A program made the position numbers and the translations under genes. This document shows positions 23,770 through 34,830 of a DNA stretch of 64,000 nucleotides, piece by piece. The notes under the pieces were generated by a model. That model was not told the origin of the DNA and ran no database searches. It was given only the letters and a program-made list of their open reading frames with translations. Within the stretch, counting starts at the first letter, position 1, and each line of letters begins with the position of its first letter. Source of the DNA: Hippopus hippopus (taxonomy: Eukaryota > Mollusca > Bivalvia > Cardiida > Cardiidae); contig OX328096.1 of NCBI GenBank assembly GCA_946811185.2, positions 38,700,011 through 38,764,010 on the forward strand, in the 5' to 3' direction.

Positions 23770-24290
23770 TTGTGGAAAAAATGATCAGTCACTTGTAGCA
23801 AGCAAGTGCTCTTTTCCCCCACAGTGTTGCCCATTTCCTTCAATTGTGATATTTTCCTTTCCTTTCAGTCATTTCACCTAAATGTAAGCTGTACAAATTT
23901 TTACCTTACCTAAAAGATGAATGTATAGTAAAGGATCTAAGATGTCCTAGAAAGATCTTGATAATAGGCTCTATGTTGAGACACTTTTAAAGGTAAACAT
24001 GCATATCTTTAGTCAAAATATAAATTTCTTTTTTCTTCTAAGTGAAGACTGAAAACCACATAACCTGTAGTGAAAAATGGTACTTATAATTGAAAGTGGG
24101 ATATAATCAGATTTGCTTTGCAAGTTTTTTGAGAAAAAAAATCGACAAATTTAAAACTGGTAATTTTTATTTCCCTGCAAAGTTGGCTTTAAAACTAGAC
24201 AGTGGTACATATAGGAAACATGAGGAATGTCCCACTTCAGGATATTTTTTGTGTAAATATTCATCCTGTTTGTCACCAAGTAGTTGTCAA
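23770..24290. other. gene-free stretch
   Basis: AT-rich, no recognised feature. Confidence 0.4.
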
Positions 24291-24450
24291 CTCGTTACCA
24301 TATAACAAATTCTTGACTCTTCCAAACTGAAAGCATCTGCAGAAGAGAAACTTGAAAGTAGTACAAATGAATAGAAGTTCTTTAACAGGAAGAGAAAAGC
24401 AGAAAATGTGGGTTACCTCAATGTTTTCAAAAACCGTCTCCAAATGGGAT
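24291..24450 (-). mobile_element. TTAA-MITE, degraded
   Basis: Arm B is good (ccaaactgaaagcatctgca) but one half of the core is missing. Confidence 0.5.
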
Positions 24451-24964
24451 AACTGCAATTCACAATTTTGGCAAAAAAACATATTAATATGTATCTTACT
24501 TAAATGTTCACCAAATAGACTTCCCTCCTCCAGGCCTCCAGGACTGGGGACAGCGATTATTTTTATTACAACCAAAAGAAGGGTCATAAAAAAGAAAACA
24601 AATCTGGTTGGCATCTTTTCATATGTTTATACTTTGTTATCCCTATCTATCTGTGGTGTGATTAGAGTACAAGTTATGTACTTCTGCCTTGCATCAAATT
24701 CATAGGTAATAAGATAAATACAATTATTAAGCATTCATAACAATATGTTTTAACATGTAAAATTCACAAAATGACAAGTTGAACACACCAGTGATCTGCA
24801 AGAGGATACCATAGATTGACAGTGAAACTAAAGGTGTATTGCGATCAGCATTAACAGAATGACATCACAACTTTTGGTTCATTTCCACTGCCGTATGGAA
24901 CAATGTCACAAGGCCCTATTTCACACACACACAAAATAAAAAGAAACTCACTCCTTTCGGTTAA

Positions 24965-25193
24965 CCAACCCTTTACCAGACGACAAAATTTTAGCACTGT
25001 CCAAAGTGAAAGCAATTGCAGTCAACAATTTCATTGTCGCTGAAATGGTGCAAATTTTCTTTGAAATGGTAGAAAACATTGTTGGAAAAGGAGAAAATAC
25101 TGGTTACCAGCATTTTCTACTTTACCCACAATCTTTTCAAAAGGCTCCTTTCCCAAGGTCATTTAAAGTCGGCTTTGTGCGGTAAAGGGTTAA
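24965..25193 (-). mobile_element. TTAA-MITE, full length
   Basis: 229 bp. Right TTAA 25190-25193, left site mutated to CCAA. Confidence 0.83.
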
Positions 25194-25553
25194 GGCAAAA
25201 AAGTGCTTAACTGAACAACTTTGTAGCATGTTCAAACTTTTTACCACAACAGTCAAGAAACAACATTAAAGATGAAATGATGAGTTTTTCTCATATTCTT
25301 ACAGCAAACCTACTTTCTCTTCTCTCTCACGTAAAAAAGGAGATAGGTTTTAATAGAGGAAAGTATACCCTCCCCAGTACAAAAATAACAATGCCACAAA
25401 AGTCTTTTTTACATTTGTTCTTCAATCTGTTATCGTATCTTTTGGAAGGGAACCTGTGATAGATTTTTATCATGTACTTTTCAAATGTTTGATGCTGTAA
25501 TTTCATCAACACATTTATCCATCTGTATAGAAAACTTTTCATTGGAAAACAAA

Positions 25554-25645
25554 AAGTTCATCCAAGTTTAAAGCTTTAGTAGAGGATAAATTAAATATGG
25601 CCAAAAAGATGAAATTTGTTTTCAGAAGGATAGAATGCTCTGAAG
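25554..25645 (-). mobile_element. TTAA-MITE, arm B fragment
   Basis: Arm B only, ending where the core would start. Confidence 0.4.
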
Positions 25646-25911
25646 ATAGGGCAATGCATTACTCACACAATGTTACATGAAAGACTTCTTAGAATTTAAG
25701 TAGACATGCTCAGTGTATGATAAAACAAAATTTGGTAACTAGACTGCTATCTTTAGGCACATTGCACGTTCCACTTCAACTAAATTCAACAATTGGTATT
25801 TGAGATTTTGAGGAAATACTAAACAATAAAAATCACGGGAAAATTACATGACCCTTGACCGATTTCACTGAGAGGATTAGTGAATTCAATGGCAAAGGAA
25901 TCAGTAAACCC

Positions 25912-26139
25912 TTGTCTCTTTACCATACAACAAAAATGTAGACTTGTCCGAATTGAAAGCACTTGTAGATGACAATTCAAATGTGGGTTAAATGATTGAA
26001 TTTCTCTTTGATATGGTAGAAAATATTGTTGGAAAAGGAGAAAATGCTGGTTACCAGCATTTTCTCCTGCTCACATAAAATTTTCAAAAGGTTTCTTTCT
26101 CAGGGTCATTACAACTCGGGGTTGTGAGGTAAGAGGTAA
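25912..26139 (-). mobile_element. TTAA-MITE, near full length
   Basis: Strong core with GGTTACC centre; terminal TTAA eroded. Confidence 0.78.
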
Positions 26140-26238
26140 AGCTCCTTTCACAACTTTGTGACCGATGTAGATCAAGATCATTGTGCTGGTCTTACTGCTA
26201 CACAGTAAAAGGGTATTTTGGCACACACTGAGTTAACC
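26130..26238. mobile_element. second-family TTAA repeat, short copy
   Basis: GTAGATCAAGATCATTGTGC and a TGAGTTAA end. Confidence 0.45.
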
Positions 26239-26279
26239 ACTGATACCATTTAAATTGTCCCTCTAATACACAGCAACCT

Positions 26280-26495
26280 TTAACCCTCTACCATACAATC
26301 CTGGGTTTTTATAGACCCTGAAGAAGCCTGAAGAAAACATTGTGGGAAAAGAAGAAAATAACACCATTTTCTCTTTTTCTGTAAATGTTTTTCTACTTCT
26401 TTACAGACAGATCGCACCATTACATCTACACTGAATTTGTTGTCTGCATATGCTTTCAATTTGGACAAGTCTGAAGTCATTTTGTAAAGAGTTAA
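26280..26495 (+). mobile_element. TTAA-MITE, full length with shortened core
   Basis: TTAA at 26280-26283 and 26492-26495. The palindrome centre is deleted (aaaataacaccatttt). Confidence 0.78.
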
Positions 26496-26956
26496 ATCAC
26501 ATTGCCTTCAAAGCACTTTATCTGTCACAATTTTTTTGTGGTACTGATCCTCTTTTCTTAAATAAAATAAGAAGAGCCTGAACTGTTCATAAAAAACCTA
26601 AACAATTCATATTGGATTACAATTAACGAGTGAAACTAAACATATACACGTACATTTATTCAAAACGAGTTGCATATAAAATAATTAGAATATGAAAATT
26701 GACAGAACAGAACATGAAGTTCTCTTCCTTTCTGTTCTGAATATGAATATGATTCATGGAAAACCACATCACAATTTTAAATACAAACAACAAAATATTC
26801 ATAAATATTCACAAGGCTTATCATATTTTGACAAATACAGGATCACGACAAATATGTGAAATTCTTTCATGAAAGGTTAATATGATTTGAATTAGAAACA
26901 CAAATGAATACACACAAATAGCCCATGAACATCCACCAAAACAACTCATTACCATG
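26496..26956. other. gene-free stretch
   Basis: AT-rich unique DNA. Confidence 0.4.
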
Positions 26957-27184
26957 TTAAGACTTTACCAAACAATCAAGAGTTTCAAACTCCTTGAGGA
27001 AAAGAGTCTTTGAAATCAGTGTGGGAGAAGAAGAAAATGCTGTTTATCAGGAATTTCCTATTTTCCCACACAATTTTCCACTCTTTCAACAAATACCATT
27101 GTTTAAGGATTACATATGTAATATGTGTTCTGCAAAGTTTCTCAGAAAAGATAAGTATGAAATTTGGTCATCTGGTAAGGGCTA
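26957..27184 (+). mobile_element. TTAA-MITE, diverged
   Basis: Left TTAA 26957-26960. The core is weakened and arm B is interrupted by ttacatatgtaatatg. Confidence 0.6.
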
Positions 27185-27667
27185 GAACACACATTCCCAG
27201 CAGGCAGTACAAGAATGGTTAGAGAAGTTGTTAAAGATTTTACTCCTATGATAAATTTGTAATGTTCTTTGAAGTGTCTACAACAAAATATTTCTTGCTT
27301 TGGCAATGTAAGTCGTTTTTGTGAGCAGCACATTTAAAATCCAACTGCTTGCCTGTCTAATCTTAGATCTAAGCCTTCTGTACACCAGATGATCTAAGAC
27401 AATCTCTTCAATACAAGGTTTTAGAGAAATGAGAACAGAAGAACTTTCTATTTTGTTTAGAAAGAATACATTTTTAAAAATTTGCTGACTAGATTTGGCT
27501 TTTAACATACATTTTATTTCATTGATTTCAACATACATCCCACAAATCATATTATTGCTCACATCCAATCAAACACTTATGAACATGACAGAGAAAAAAA
27601 AAGGAGCTACCAAAAATGAATTACAGCAGATATTAATACAAATGTGACGGTCATACATCTTCCTCCG
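27185..27667. other. gene-free stretch
   Basis: No recognised repeat or exon. Confidence 0.4.
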
Positions 27668-27810
27668 TTAATCCTTTTACAAAACAATCCCATAGTTTTA
27701 ATAAACAAACAAAGCTTATAAAGAATCTGTGGGAATAGAAGAAAATGCTGGTAACCAGCTTTTCTCTTTTTCCCCGCAGTTTTCAATCTTTCTAATGACA
27801 AAATGTAGCT
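27668..27810 (+). mobile_element. TTAA-MITE, lacking most of arm B
   Basis: Left TTAA 27668-27671, core present with GGTAACC centre. Confidence 0.6.
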
Positions 27811-28383
27811 ATCAAGAAATGAAATGAAAATCTAACAATTTAGAATGCCATGGATATACTGTTGCAGTTATTTGTTTTTCTTCTATTTTTTTGAGAAAAA
27901 GTATTACAACATCTATTGTATAAGAAGCAAATAATACGTTGAAGATTTGCATCTAATTATGAGTTATTTTTTTGTGGTCTTGAGTGGTTTCTCATTTTGG
28001 ATCTAGTTGACTTCATTATTTCATAAAACAGAGTGATGGCAGACTAATCTGAAGATGTTCTTGTAATATAGGTATAATCAAAATGAGTTTAGCTTTAATA
28101 TATAAGTAAATGTTGACTCATTAAGGCAACCAGATGAAGTGCTTGTTTCAAGCAAATTCTCTGTTTTCACATATACTACCCAAAATGGTCTGCCACAAAC
28201 ACAAGAGAAAGAAGTTATCTACCAAATGTAATGTTTATACATAAATTTAGTGTCATTTAAAACAGATTACAAAGTGACTGTAAGTATTTAACCACAAAAT
28301 TGATCTGTTTTGGTCTTAAAAGTACTTTGAACAATAAAAAAAAAATCATATAGAAAAAGGTTTGAACTTCTTGAAATCCAAGG
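27811..28383. other. downstream of the FSTL stop, no gene seen
   Basis: May include the distal 3' untranslated region. No repeat recognised. Confidence 0.4.
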
Positions 28384-28389
28384 TTTATT
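28384..28389 (-). promoter_or_regulatory. candidate poly(A) signal of the FSTL-like gene
   Basis: AATAAA on the - strand, about 29 nt after the stop codon. It is the first such hexamer downstream. If used, the 3' untranslated region would be very short, so a more distal signal is possible. Confidence 0.3.
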
Positions 28390-28417
28390 TCTAATGAAAG
28401 ATTTACTTTCAACAATA

Positions 28418-28623
28418 TCACTTGTGAATGTAGCTGTATGTTAAGACAGTTGGATTTTTTATATCTGTAAAGTCACAATGTATGTTGTGATGTTGCCCAT
28501 CTAGAATAGTCATTGATGACTCTGAAGTGGTTGCCAAGTAACTACTGAAGACGTCCCCACTCACAAGTGGCCTTGACATTTTTGCCCAGGGCAAAAACAA
28601 TGCTGGATCTGATTCACCTACAT
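28418..28623 (-). CDS. FSTL5: FSTL4/5-like, terminal coding exon 12 with stop
   Basis: The acceptor is ttattacag, phase 1 in, running to TGA at 28420-28418. It encodes VGESDPALFLPWAKMSRPLV and ends SSMTILDGQHHNIHCDFTDI, with about 13 residues after that. The closing Ile/Leu-Asp-Gly-x5-x-Cys-[DE] motif and the short tail match the C terminus of vertebrate FSTL5, so this is the true end of the protein. All twelve exons sum to 2657 nt, about 885 codons including stop. Confidence 0.86.
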
Positions 28624-28698
28624 CTGTAATAAAACGGATTTCATAGAAAGTTTCACAATTATTGATGTTATAATAAAGGTATGGGGATCTGTATATGC

Positions 28699-28782
28699 TT
28701 AACCCTTTCCAAACAATCCCATTTTTAAACAACCCTAACCAAGAAGACTACTGAAAACATTGCAGAAATAGGAGAAAATGTT
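28699..28782 (+). mobile_element. TTAA-MITE, half copy in FSTL intron 11
   Basis: TTAA 28699-28702 and arm A up to the middle of the core, then breaks off. Confidence 0.55.
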
Positions 28783-28937
28783 GCCCAGATCAGGCCAAGC
28801 AATGGTGAAAAATCAAGAATGATGAATACGTGAGCATTGACAGACAGACTGTTAAAACTTGAATTCAAATAAAGAACTATGAATGAAGAAAAAAATAAAA
28901 CACTTGCAGAGAGAACATTTATATAAAAAATAATAAT

Positions 28938-29047
28938 AAGTTTTTTCTTGAATTGTATTCACTGTGAAGCCTAACAGCTAAAAGGGACATTATCTGACTG
29001 CAAGACCTCCCCATTTTCAAGATAGTTTGTGTAAAAACAACTCACAA
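28938..29047. repeat. dispersed ~115-bp segment, first copy
   Basis: Matches 57798-57914 (TTTTTTCTTGAATTGTA, GGCTAAAAGGGACATTATCT). Confidence 0.65.
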
Positions 29048-29055
29048 AATATTAC

Positions 29056-29205
29056 ATGTGCAGTCCGATCTTTGATCCACACTGTCAGCTTTGCTGGGAC
29101 ATTCTGGAGAAGAGCAACATCAAAATTGCAATTGTATAGGTCATATTTCCAGACTGAAAATGTCCATTTGGTGTATTAGATAGTGCAGATCTAAGCTGAG
29201 GCTGC
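29056..29205. mobile_element. second-family TTAA repeat, right part
   Basis: GTGCAGTCCGATCTTTGATC, then AGAGCAACATCAAAATTGCA and CCAGACTGAAAATGTCC. Confidence 0.55.
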
Positions 29206-29302
29206 AAATCCTTGGCAGTCTGATCTTGATCTACAAGAGCAATTAAATTTGTCCTCTGCACTCAAATGATAAAATTTAAACAGTTTATAAAGTATAACAA
29301 AC

Positions 29303-29467
29303 TTTTTATGGTGTCCACTTTGCCATTGGTCAGACTGACAGAGTAAATGATTGGTGCTTCTGTTGACACAAGGTATATATCATAGCCTGGACTGTATCTA
29401 GCTTTGTGGAATGTGACTTCATCTACTTCTGATTCGATCGATACTTCAAACTGTCTCTCTATAGCCC
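29303..29467 (-). CDS. FSTL5: FSTL4/5-like, exon 11 (C-terminal domain)
   Basis: The acceptor is cttctacag and the donor A|GTTTGT, phase 1 in and out. It encodes AIERQFEVSIESEVDEVTFH and then a run ending SLTNGKVDTIKS. The closing pattern, a hydrophobic strand followed by [ST]-x-G-K-V-x-x-I-K-S, is shared with vertebrate FSTL5. A second-family TTAA repeat begins 23 bp upstream of the acceptor. Confidence 0.84.
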
Positions 29468-29490
29468 CTGTAGAAGGTACAAATAACATG

Positions 29491-29641
29491 TTAACCCTTA
29501 AAGCACCTTTCATAACTATAGTTGCCATTGCAGCCCATGTAAATCACAAAACATGTAGCCTGATCTTTGATCTACACTGTCCGCTTTGTGAAACACTTTT
29601 GACAAGAGCAACCTTGAAGTTGTGATCGTAGCCTGAACATT
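29491..29641. mobile_element. second-family TTAA repeat next to exon 11
   Basis: TTAA 29491-29494 then CCCTTAAAGCACCTTTCAT. CCTGATCTTTGATCTACACT present. Lies 23 bp from the exon 11 acceptor. Confidence 0.68.
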
Positions 29642-29989
29642 TACCTAGTTTTGTGGAATGTGACTTCATCAACATAGTTTTGAGGAATGTGACTTCATGA
29701 AAAATTGATTCAACAGATAATTCTCACCTCCTCTCAACGGCTCCTGACAATGTAGAAATTATACACCATAGAATTAATATTTTGTGTTGACAAAATGCAC
29801 TGACCACCCTGATATGACTGAATAATGCGGAAATGGTGTTAAACACCCATGAAATCAAGGCACAATAGAAGTTTTCATATTTGTGTATATTTTTCATCTA
29901 GTCTCCTTCAGAATGATCATATCTGTGACCACATAATGCATTTATGACATAAAACCTCCAGCAGTGTATTAAACCCATGACTTATTTTT

Positions 29990-30011
29990 GATAATACACT
30001 AGTGTATTATC
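29990..30011. repeat. perfect 22-bp palindrome
   Basis: GATAATACACT followed by its exact complement. Confidence 0.85.
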
Positions 30012-30444
30012 GTTTTTTGGGTTCCGGTTCTGGTTATTTTGTAGTTATGAGCGTGTGACGCTGGCAAAACCAATTGCAGCGCATGCTGAAATTTGTACTA
30101 CTGCACCATTTTGCAGAAAAATGACATCATTGTTACTAAGACGTATACATGTGGAAAATACTTTGATGCTCATGTTCATTAAAGCAAGAAATGCAGCGTA
30201 AGTCATTTAAAGTCAAGAAAATAGTGGAAATAGTTCAATTACCCCCTAATTTAAACTATTTCATTTTACTTTCGATGTACATGTCACAGAGCTATCTTCT
30301 TGTGCATGTGTACATTTCAAACCCAAACTACATCTGTAAACATGAACCCGTGAACGGTATATAGGTCGAAGGTGATGATGAAAGATACATATTTGTATTT
30401 TGTTCGTTTTGTGTGATAAACAGAATTTCACATTTGTCTTTACG

Positions 30445-30552
30445 CATTATCATTTTTATCAAACTCATTGACTAAAATGTAGATCTATATGACGCTCGCC
30501 AAGGCTCACATCATATAGTTTTAGTTAACCTGTTTGATAAAAATAGTAATAC
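30445..30552. repeat. imperfect fold-back in FSTL intron 10
   Basis: ATTTTTATCAAACTCATTGA and TATATGACG pair with TCATATAG, GTTAACCTGTTTGATAAAAA. Confidence 0.6.
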
Positions 30553-30661
30553 ATAAACACTCATGTAAGATCTTCTATTTTTTACTTTGTAACTTTATGC
30601 AAAACTTGTCACACTATCGAAAAATTTCTGAGCAATAATAAACATGAAGGGGTAAGCTGAC

Positions 30662-30862
30662 CTTGCTCATTGACCTTGAAGACAGACACTTTCCCAGCCT
30701 CCTTGTCCACAACAACCACATTGTCTGAGTCGGGAGTCACAAAGGGGATACCAGTTAGGGTAAAGTTTTGGGTCACGATGTCTGTGATATAATCCAAGTC
30801 CAAAATCATGCTTGTCTCACCACTGGCTGACTTTTGGATACACTGCACAAGAACATGGCCTC
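30662..30862 (-). CDS. FSTL5: FSTL4/5-like, exon 10 (C-terminal domain)
   Basis: The acceptor is atctttcag and the donor G|GTCAGC, phase 1 in and out. It encodes GHVLVQCIQKSASGETSMIL, then ITDIVTQNFTLTGIPFVTPD and VVVVDKEAGKVSVFKVNEQG. The stretch T-G-x-P-[FY]-V-[TS]-P-D matches vertebrate FSTL5 at the same point. An internally deleted MITE ends 29 bp upstream of the acceptor. Confidence 0.85.
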
Positions 30863-30891
30863 CTGAAAGATAGAAATACATCAAATAAAGG

Positions 30892-31055
30892 TTAACTCTT
30901 TATTAAGCAATGAAATCTAAGACTTGTCCAAATTGAAATTATTTGCAGACGAAACATGAATATTGAAATTGAAATTTCTTTTGGGAAGGGTAGTAACAAT
31001 ATTTTCAAAAGCTTTCTTTCTATGAGTTGTTTAAAGTTGTGTGGTAAAGAGTTAA
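30892..31055 (-). mobile_element. TTAA-MITE without core, next to exon 10
   Basis: TTAA at 30892-30895 and 31052-31055. Both arms are present but the left half of the palindrome is deleted. The exon-side TTAAC lies about 30 nt from the 3' splice site. Confidence 0.75.
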
Positions 31056-31597
31056 GTATGGTCATGGCTATACAAGTCTTTCAACCAAAAGTGGTACTTG
31101 CCAAGCACGTTTAGGAAATCCAGTCCATCTCGTAAAGTATTAATAAACTGAGTTTCAATTAAAAAACAGTTTCAAACTGCGTAAGAATATTGCTCCAAGT
31201 GGCTTTTTGAATGAATAAGATTTACCTAAATCTAAACCCCCCCCTTCCCCCCTCTTAAACCCTATGAACAGCCCTCATTTGCTCCTAACCCCTTGCTTTT
31301 GACCTTTGATGTTCCTACCACAGTTCAGGATCCGGTTGTTGAATTTCAGTACGGTAAAAATGGAACAACTGGTTAAGTATCACGAAGAATAGATCCTGAT
31401 AAAGCTTAAAAAAATCATGTGTACCATTGTCAATTCTCTTTTAAAAAAATAAAGAAGCTGATAAAGAATGATATGCATTATTGTAATATTAAAACAACCT
31501 TTTTCATCTTGCAGTAGATTTCATTTGAAAATATAGAAATAGCTTGTGATGAGAAATTTCCCTATTGCCATTTTCACAGGCATTCGTTTATAAAACC

Positions 31598-31825
31598 TTA
31601 ATTCTTTACCAAACGACAAAATTTAAGACCGGTCCAAATTGAAAGCATTTGCAGACGACATATTAAAGGATGCACAAATGAGGGAATTTGTATGTGATGG
31701 GATAGAAATCATTGTGGGAAAACAAGAAAATGCTGGTTAACAGCATTTTCTTCTTTTCCCACATTGTTTTCAACACCCTCCTTCCTCAGGGTGAATAAAA
31801 GTAGGGATTGTGTGGCAGAGGGTAA
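31598..31825 (-). mobile_element. TTAA-MITE, full length (FSTL intron)
   Basis: Left TTAA 31598-31601. Core with GGTTAACAG centre, right end GAGGGTAAA. Confidence 0.82.
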
Positions 31826-31910
31826 ATGTATGCAAGTTATCCATAATTTGAAAGCACATTATAATATCCTTTAGCCAATGTCAACATCAGACAGCACCTC
31901 AGACGATGTC

Positions 31911-31940
31911 TAAAATTTTGCTGTTTGGTATACAGTTAAG
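31911..31940 (+). mobile_element. TTAA-MITE, terminal scrap
   Basis: Only the arm B end (ctaaaattttgctgtttgg) is left. Confidence 0.35.
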
Positions 31941-32351
31941 GGTTAAAAGTTTGTTCTTCTGTGCTTTTGTATAGATCTGTCCAAATGTATTTGACCTTTT
32001 TTTAACGTTTGATACTACATATTGGTGACATCACATTATTTGCTAGTTGGTGAAAGTAAGCTGTTGCCCTGATACAAAGCATGTAAGAAATAGGAAATTT
32101 ATTTGTTTTAGACTAGGACATTGATTTGATATGTGAGCATGATAGTTCAGTACTTTCTCCGATGACTGTGTCACTCATTAAAACATCTTTTTTTAGAGCT
32201 TGTTCATGTGAAATAATACTTTAACCTCCCATCAGAATAAACAATACTCCTCTATATATTATCTACAGTTTCACATGGTAAAAAGTAAGTCATTCCACCA
32301 ATACTAACAGTTCAAGAAGACAGAGGTCAAAAGACATGCAAAGAGTCTTAC

Positions 32352-32532
32352 CAAGGGGAACAAATGCAACAGACTTGGGTACACAGGCATATTTAGTCAG
32401 GTCCACAGCCTTCAGATATTTCTTACTCTGAAGGTCAATCTTGAAAAGCCCTTGTTGTCCATTGTGCACAGTGTAACCAAATTTGTATGGGTGATGTAGC
32501 TCACTGTCAGGTGGCAGGTACAAGTCTTGAAC
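32352..32532 (-). CDS. FSTL5: FSTL4/5-like, exon 9 (C-terminal domain)
   Basis: The acceptor is cgtttcag and the donor G|GTAAGA, phase 0 in and phase 1 out. It encodes VQDLYLPPDSELHHPYKFGY and then KIDLQSKKYLKAVDLTKYAC followed by VPKSVAFVPLG. The pattern Lys-Ile-Asp-Leu, then Tyr-x-Cys-Val-Pro-x-Ser, is conserved in the family. A complete MITE ends 23 bp upstream of the acceptor. Confidence 0.86.
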
Positions 32533-32555
32533 CTGAAACGAAAAAACAACGTCAA

Positions 32556-32789
32556 TTAAACCTTTTACCACACAATCCCCATTGTGATGACACTGATAAA
32601 GAAGGCTTTTGAAAACATTGCAAAAAAAAAGAAAATGCCGGTAAACAGTTACCAGCATTTTCTCCTTTTTCCATAATGTTTTCTACCCTTTCAAAGACAA
32701 ATACTAACATCTGAACTGTATTTAAATTTTCATCAACAAGTGCTTTTTATATGAAGAAGTCTAAACTATTGCTGTAAGTAAAGGGTTAA
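32556..32789 (+). mobile_element. TTAA-MITE, full length, next to exon 9
   Basis: TTAA at 32556-32559 and 32786-32789. The core is asymmetric (ggtaaacagttaccagc). The exon-side end is 23 bp from the exon 9 acceptor. Confidence 0.83.
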
Positions 32790-33009
32790 AACAAAACCTT
32801 CTGCACATTACCTTTTTTGTCTTGCAGCAAAAGGGTAGAAGGATAAGTTAAAGGATAAATTGCTCCTATACATAAATTTCTTTATTTGTCACAATGTTTT
32901 CACATATATTCATTTATAAAAACGAAATTCATGTTGATTACCAATATTCCCTTTTATGAGAATGGTTTCTTAGTTGTCCGCTGCAAATTTGACTAGGAGG
33001 CATTGAGTG

Positions 33010-33219
33010 AACCCTTAAAGTGCCTTTCACGGCTATGGCTGCTTTTGTGACCAGTGTAGATCAAGATCAGGCTGCACAAAATGGGCAGCCTGATCTTTGA
33101 TCTAAACTATCCACTTTGCTGAAACTTTATAGACAAAAGTAACCATGTTATTTTAATCATTTGGGTCTAAATTCTAAATTGAAAATGTGTGTTGTGTTTA
33201 TTCAGCGCTTTAAGGGTTT
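33010..33219. mobile_element. second-family TTAA repeat, reference copy
   Basis: 210 bp. Termini AACCCTTAAAGTGC and GCGCTTTAAGGGTT. Central inverted repeat GATCAAGATCAGGCTGCA / GGCAGCCTGATCTTTGATC. Lies in the FSTL intron between exons 8 and 9. Confidence 0.78.
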
Positions 33220-33249
33220 ACCTAAACCATATTGGCAATTTTGACACAC

Positions 33250-33440
33250 CATCTACCCTTCATCATACAATCCTGAGGTTTTGACCCAGAGAAAGAAAGC
33301 TTTTAAAAACATTGTGATAAAAAATTGAGAAAATACTGGTAACAGCATTTTTTTCTTTTCCTGCAATGTTTTATGAACTTTCACTGACAGTCCTATCATT
33401 TCAGCCACTTGGCTGTGGGTGCTCAGTGCTTTCATTAAGT
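33250..33440 (+). mobile_element. TTAA-MITE, diverged
   Basis: Core reduced to actggtaacagcat; arm B end lost. Confidence 0.55.
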
Positions 33441-33810
33441 AGATGTAAAAATAATGTACATCCTGAAAATTTCCAAAAATGCCCTAAATATTGAGACTGG
33501 ACTTTTTTTGTTACTGTAAATATACTACAAAGAACTTTGCAGATATTAGATCAAAAGCATCATGAAATCTGTTAGGTTATCTAAGAAAAGTACTTGTGTG
33601 GTAGAAGTTAAACAAAACAAAGTTGGTCTGAAACAAGCTACTTCTGGTTATACAGATAGCTATCACAAATGAAAGAAAATGAGAAATTCTTCAAGGTCAG
33701 AAAAATGTCATTTTTACAACCAGATGAGATATATTATTATGAAAGCAATTTCTCTATCTGTCACATTCTTTCAAAGACTCAAATATGGCAGATACACTCA
33801 ACATAAAGGA

Positions 33811-33950
33811 AGCTTAACCCTTCATCCATACAAGAGAATTCTAATGCGTATTTTGTCCAGCCTTTGAAAACATTGCAATGGTAATTTCACAATTATCACA
33901 ATGTTTTCTTGCTTGTCTAGACATATTCTAACTTTTGCATGATCTTCTAA
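33811..33950 (+). mobile_element. TTAA-MITE, degraded
   Basis: Left TTAA and arm A visible, palindrome mostly gone. Confidence 0.4.
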
Positions 33951-33972
33951 TACTCACAAACCATCAATTAAG

Positions 33973-34277
33973 TTGATTGTTTGTTTGGTGTTTAACGCCT
34001 TTTTCAACATTATTTCAGTTATATTGCGGCGGCCAGTGCACCTATCCATGCTTTCCTGGTGTCTCTTTTACCAGTACTCCGCACAATTTTCTTTCCAAGC
34101 CACTGGCTGCTTTTCCACATAATCATTGTCGTAACAATGGTCAGCGGTGGGAGAGGAATGAATCCTGTCGCAATGACTATCATCAATCCTCGGAAAGAAA
34201 TTGGCCTAGCCAGGGATCGAACCCACGACACCCTGTTCTCAAGTCCTGCACGCTACCTACTGAGCTACCGGGGCTCG
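33973..34277 (-). mobile_element. tRNA-headed SINE (head type 1), full length
   Basis: Read on the - strand the head is CCCCGGTAGCTCAGTAGGTA (A box) and GGTTCGATCCC (perfect B box). The tail contains AACTGAAATAATGTTGAAAA and AGGCGTTAAACAC. A 12-bp duplication, CCATCAATTAAG, flanks it (33961-33972, 34278-34289). Confidence 0.88.
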
Positions 34278-34331
34278 GCCATCAATTAAGAGTATTCCTC
34301 AAACTATGGTTAAAGAATATAAACAAGATAC

Positions 34332-34517
34332 CTGATCAAATCTATTTCCAATGGGCTGTGTGTGGATAGCATGGTGCTGTATTTTCTGGCTGGCATTACG
34401 GATGATGACAATAGTCTTTGAGCCACTGTCGATCTCTCCATTCCAGCAGAGGACCCATACTTCATCTAAATGGTAAATGTAGTGCAAGGACACAGGAATG
34501 TGGTCAGTGAATATCAC
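34332..34517 (-). CDS. FSTL5: FSTL4/5-like, exon 8 (C-terminal domain)
   Basis: Exactly 62 codons, phase 0 at both ends, acceptor cttgcag and donor CAG|GTATCT. It encodes VIFTDHIPVSLHYIYHLDEV, then WVLCWNG and later HHAIHTQPIGNRFDQ. The strings LHY-x5-6-VWVL-W and HHxIHTQP-G--FD are shared nearly letter for letter with vertebrate FSTL5. This makes it one of the strongest exons for the family assignment. Confidence 0.88.
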
Positions 34518-34567
34518 CTGCAAGCATACAATTATGACATACAAGAAGATGCACAAGCTTGGACAAA

Positions 34568-34830
34568 ACTTTTTAACTTTTTGTCAGATGACAAAACTTT
34601 AGACTGAAACACTGAAAACATTTGCAGGGGAAGATTGATTGTGGCTTATACTCTTCTAGTCCACTAGAATGAGCAAAGTAAAGCAAATATTTATGCCTGA
34701 GAATTATTATTCTGTCACATACTGCTGCATATAAAATAATGCATGAATAATTTCAATGTAAGGATTTCTCCTGCACTTTTGCCATGTACCAGGATGTTTT
34801 CAGAAGTTCCCTTCCAAGAGGCAATAAAAA
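34568..34830 (-). mobile_element. TTAA-MITE, scattered remains
   Basis: Arm B at 34572-34660 and core or arm A remains at 34765-34830. The arm A end continues into the tandem array that follows. Confidence 0.4.

Noticed and set aside
34210..34277. tRNA gene candidate on the - strand
   Set aside because: A and B boxes are good, but it is the head of a repeated SINE with target duplications and has no proper acceptor stem.
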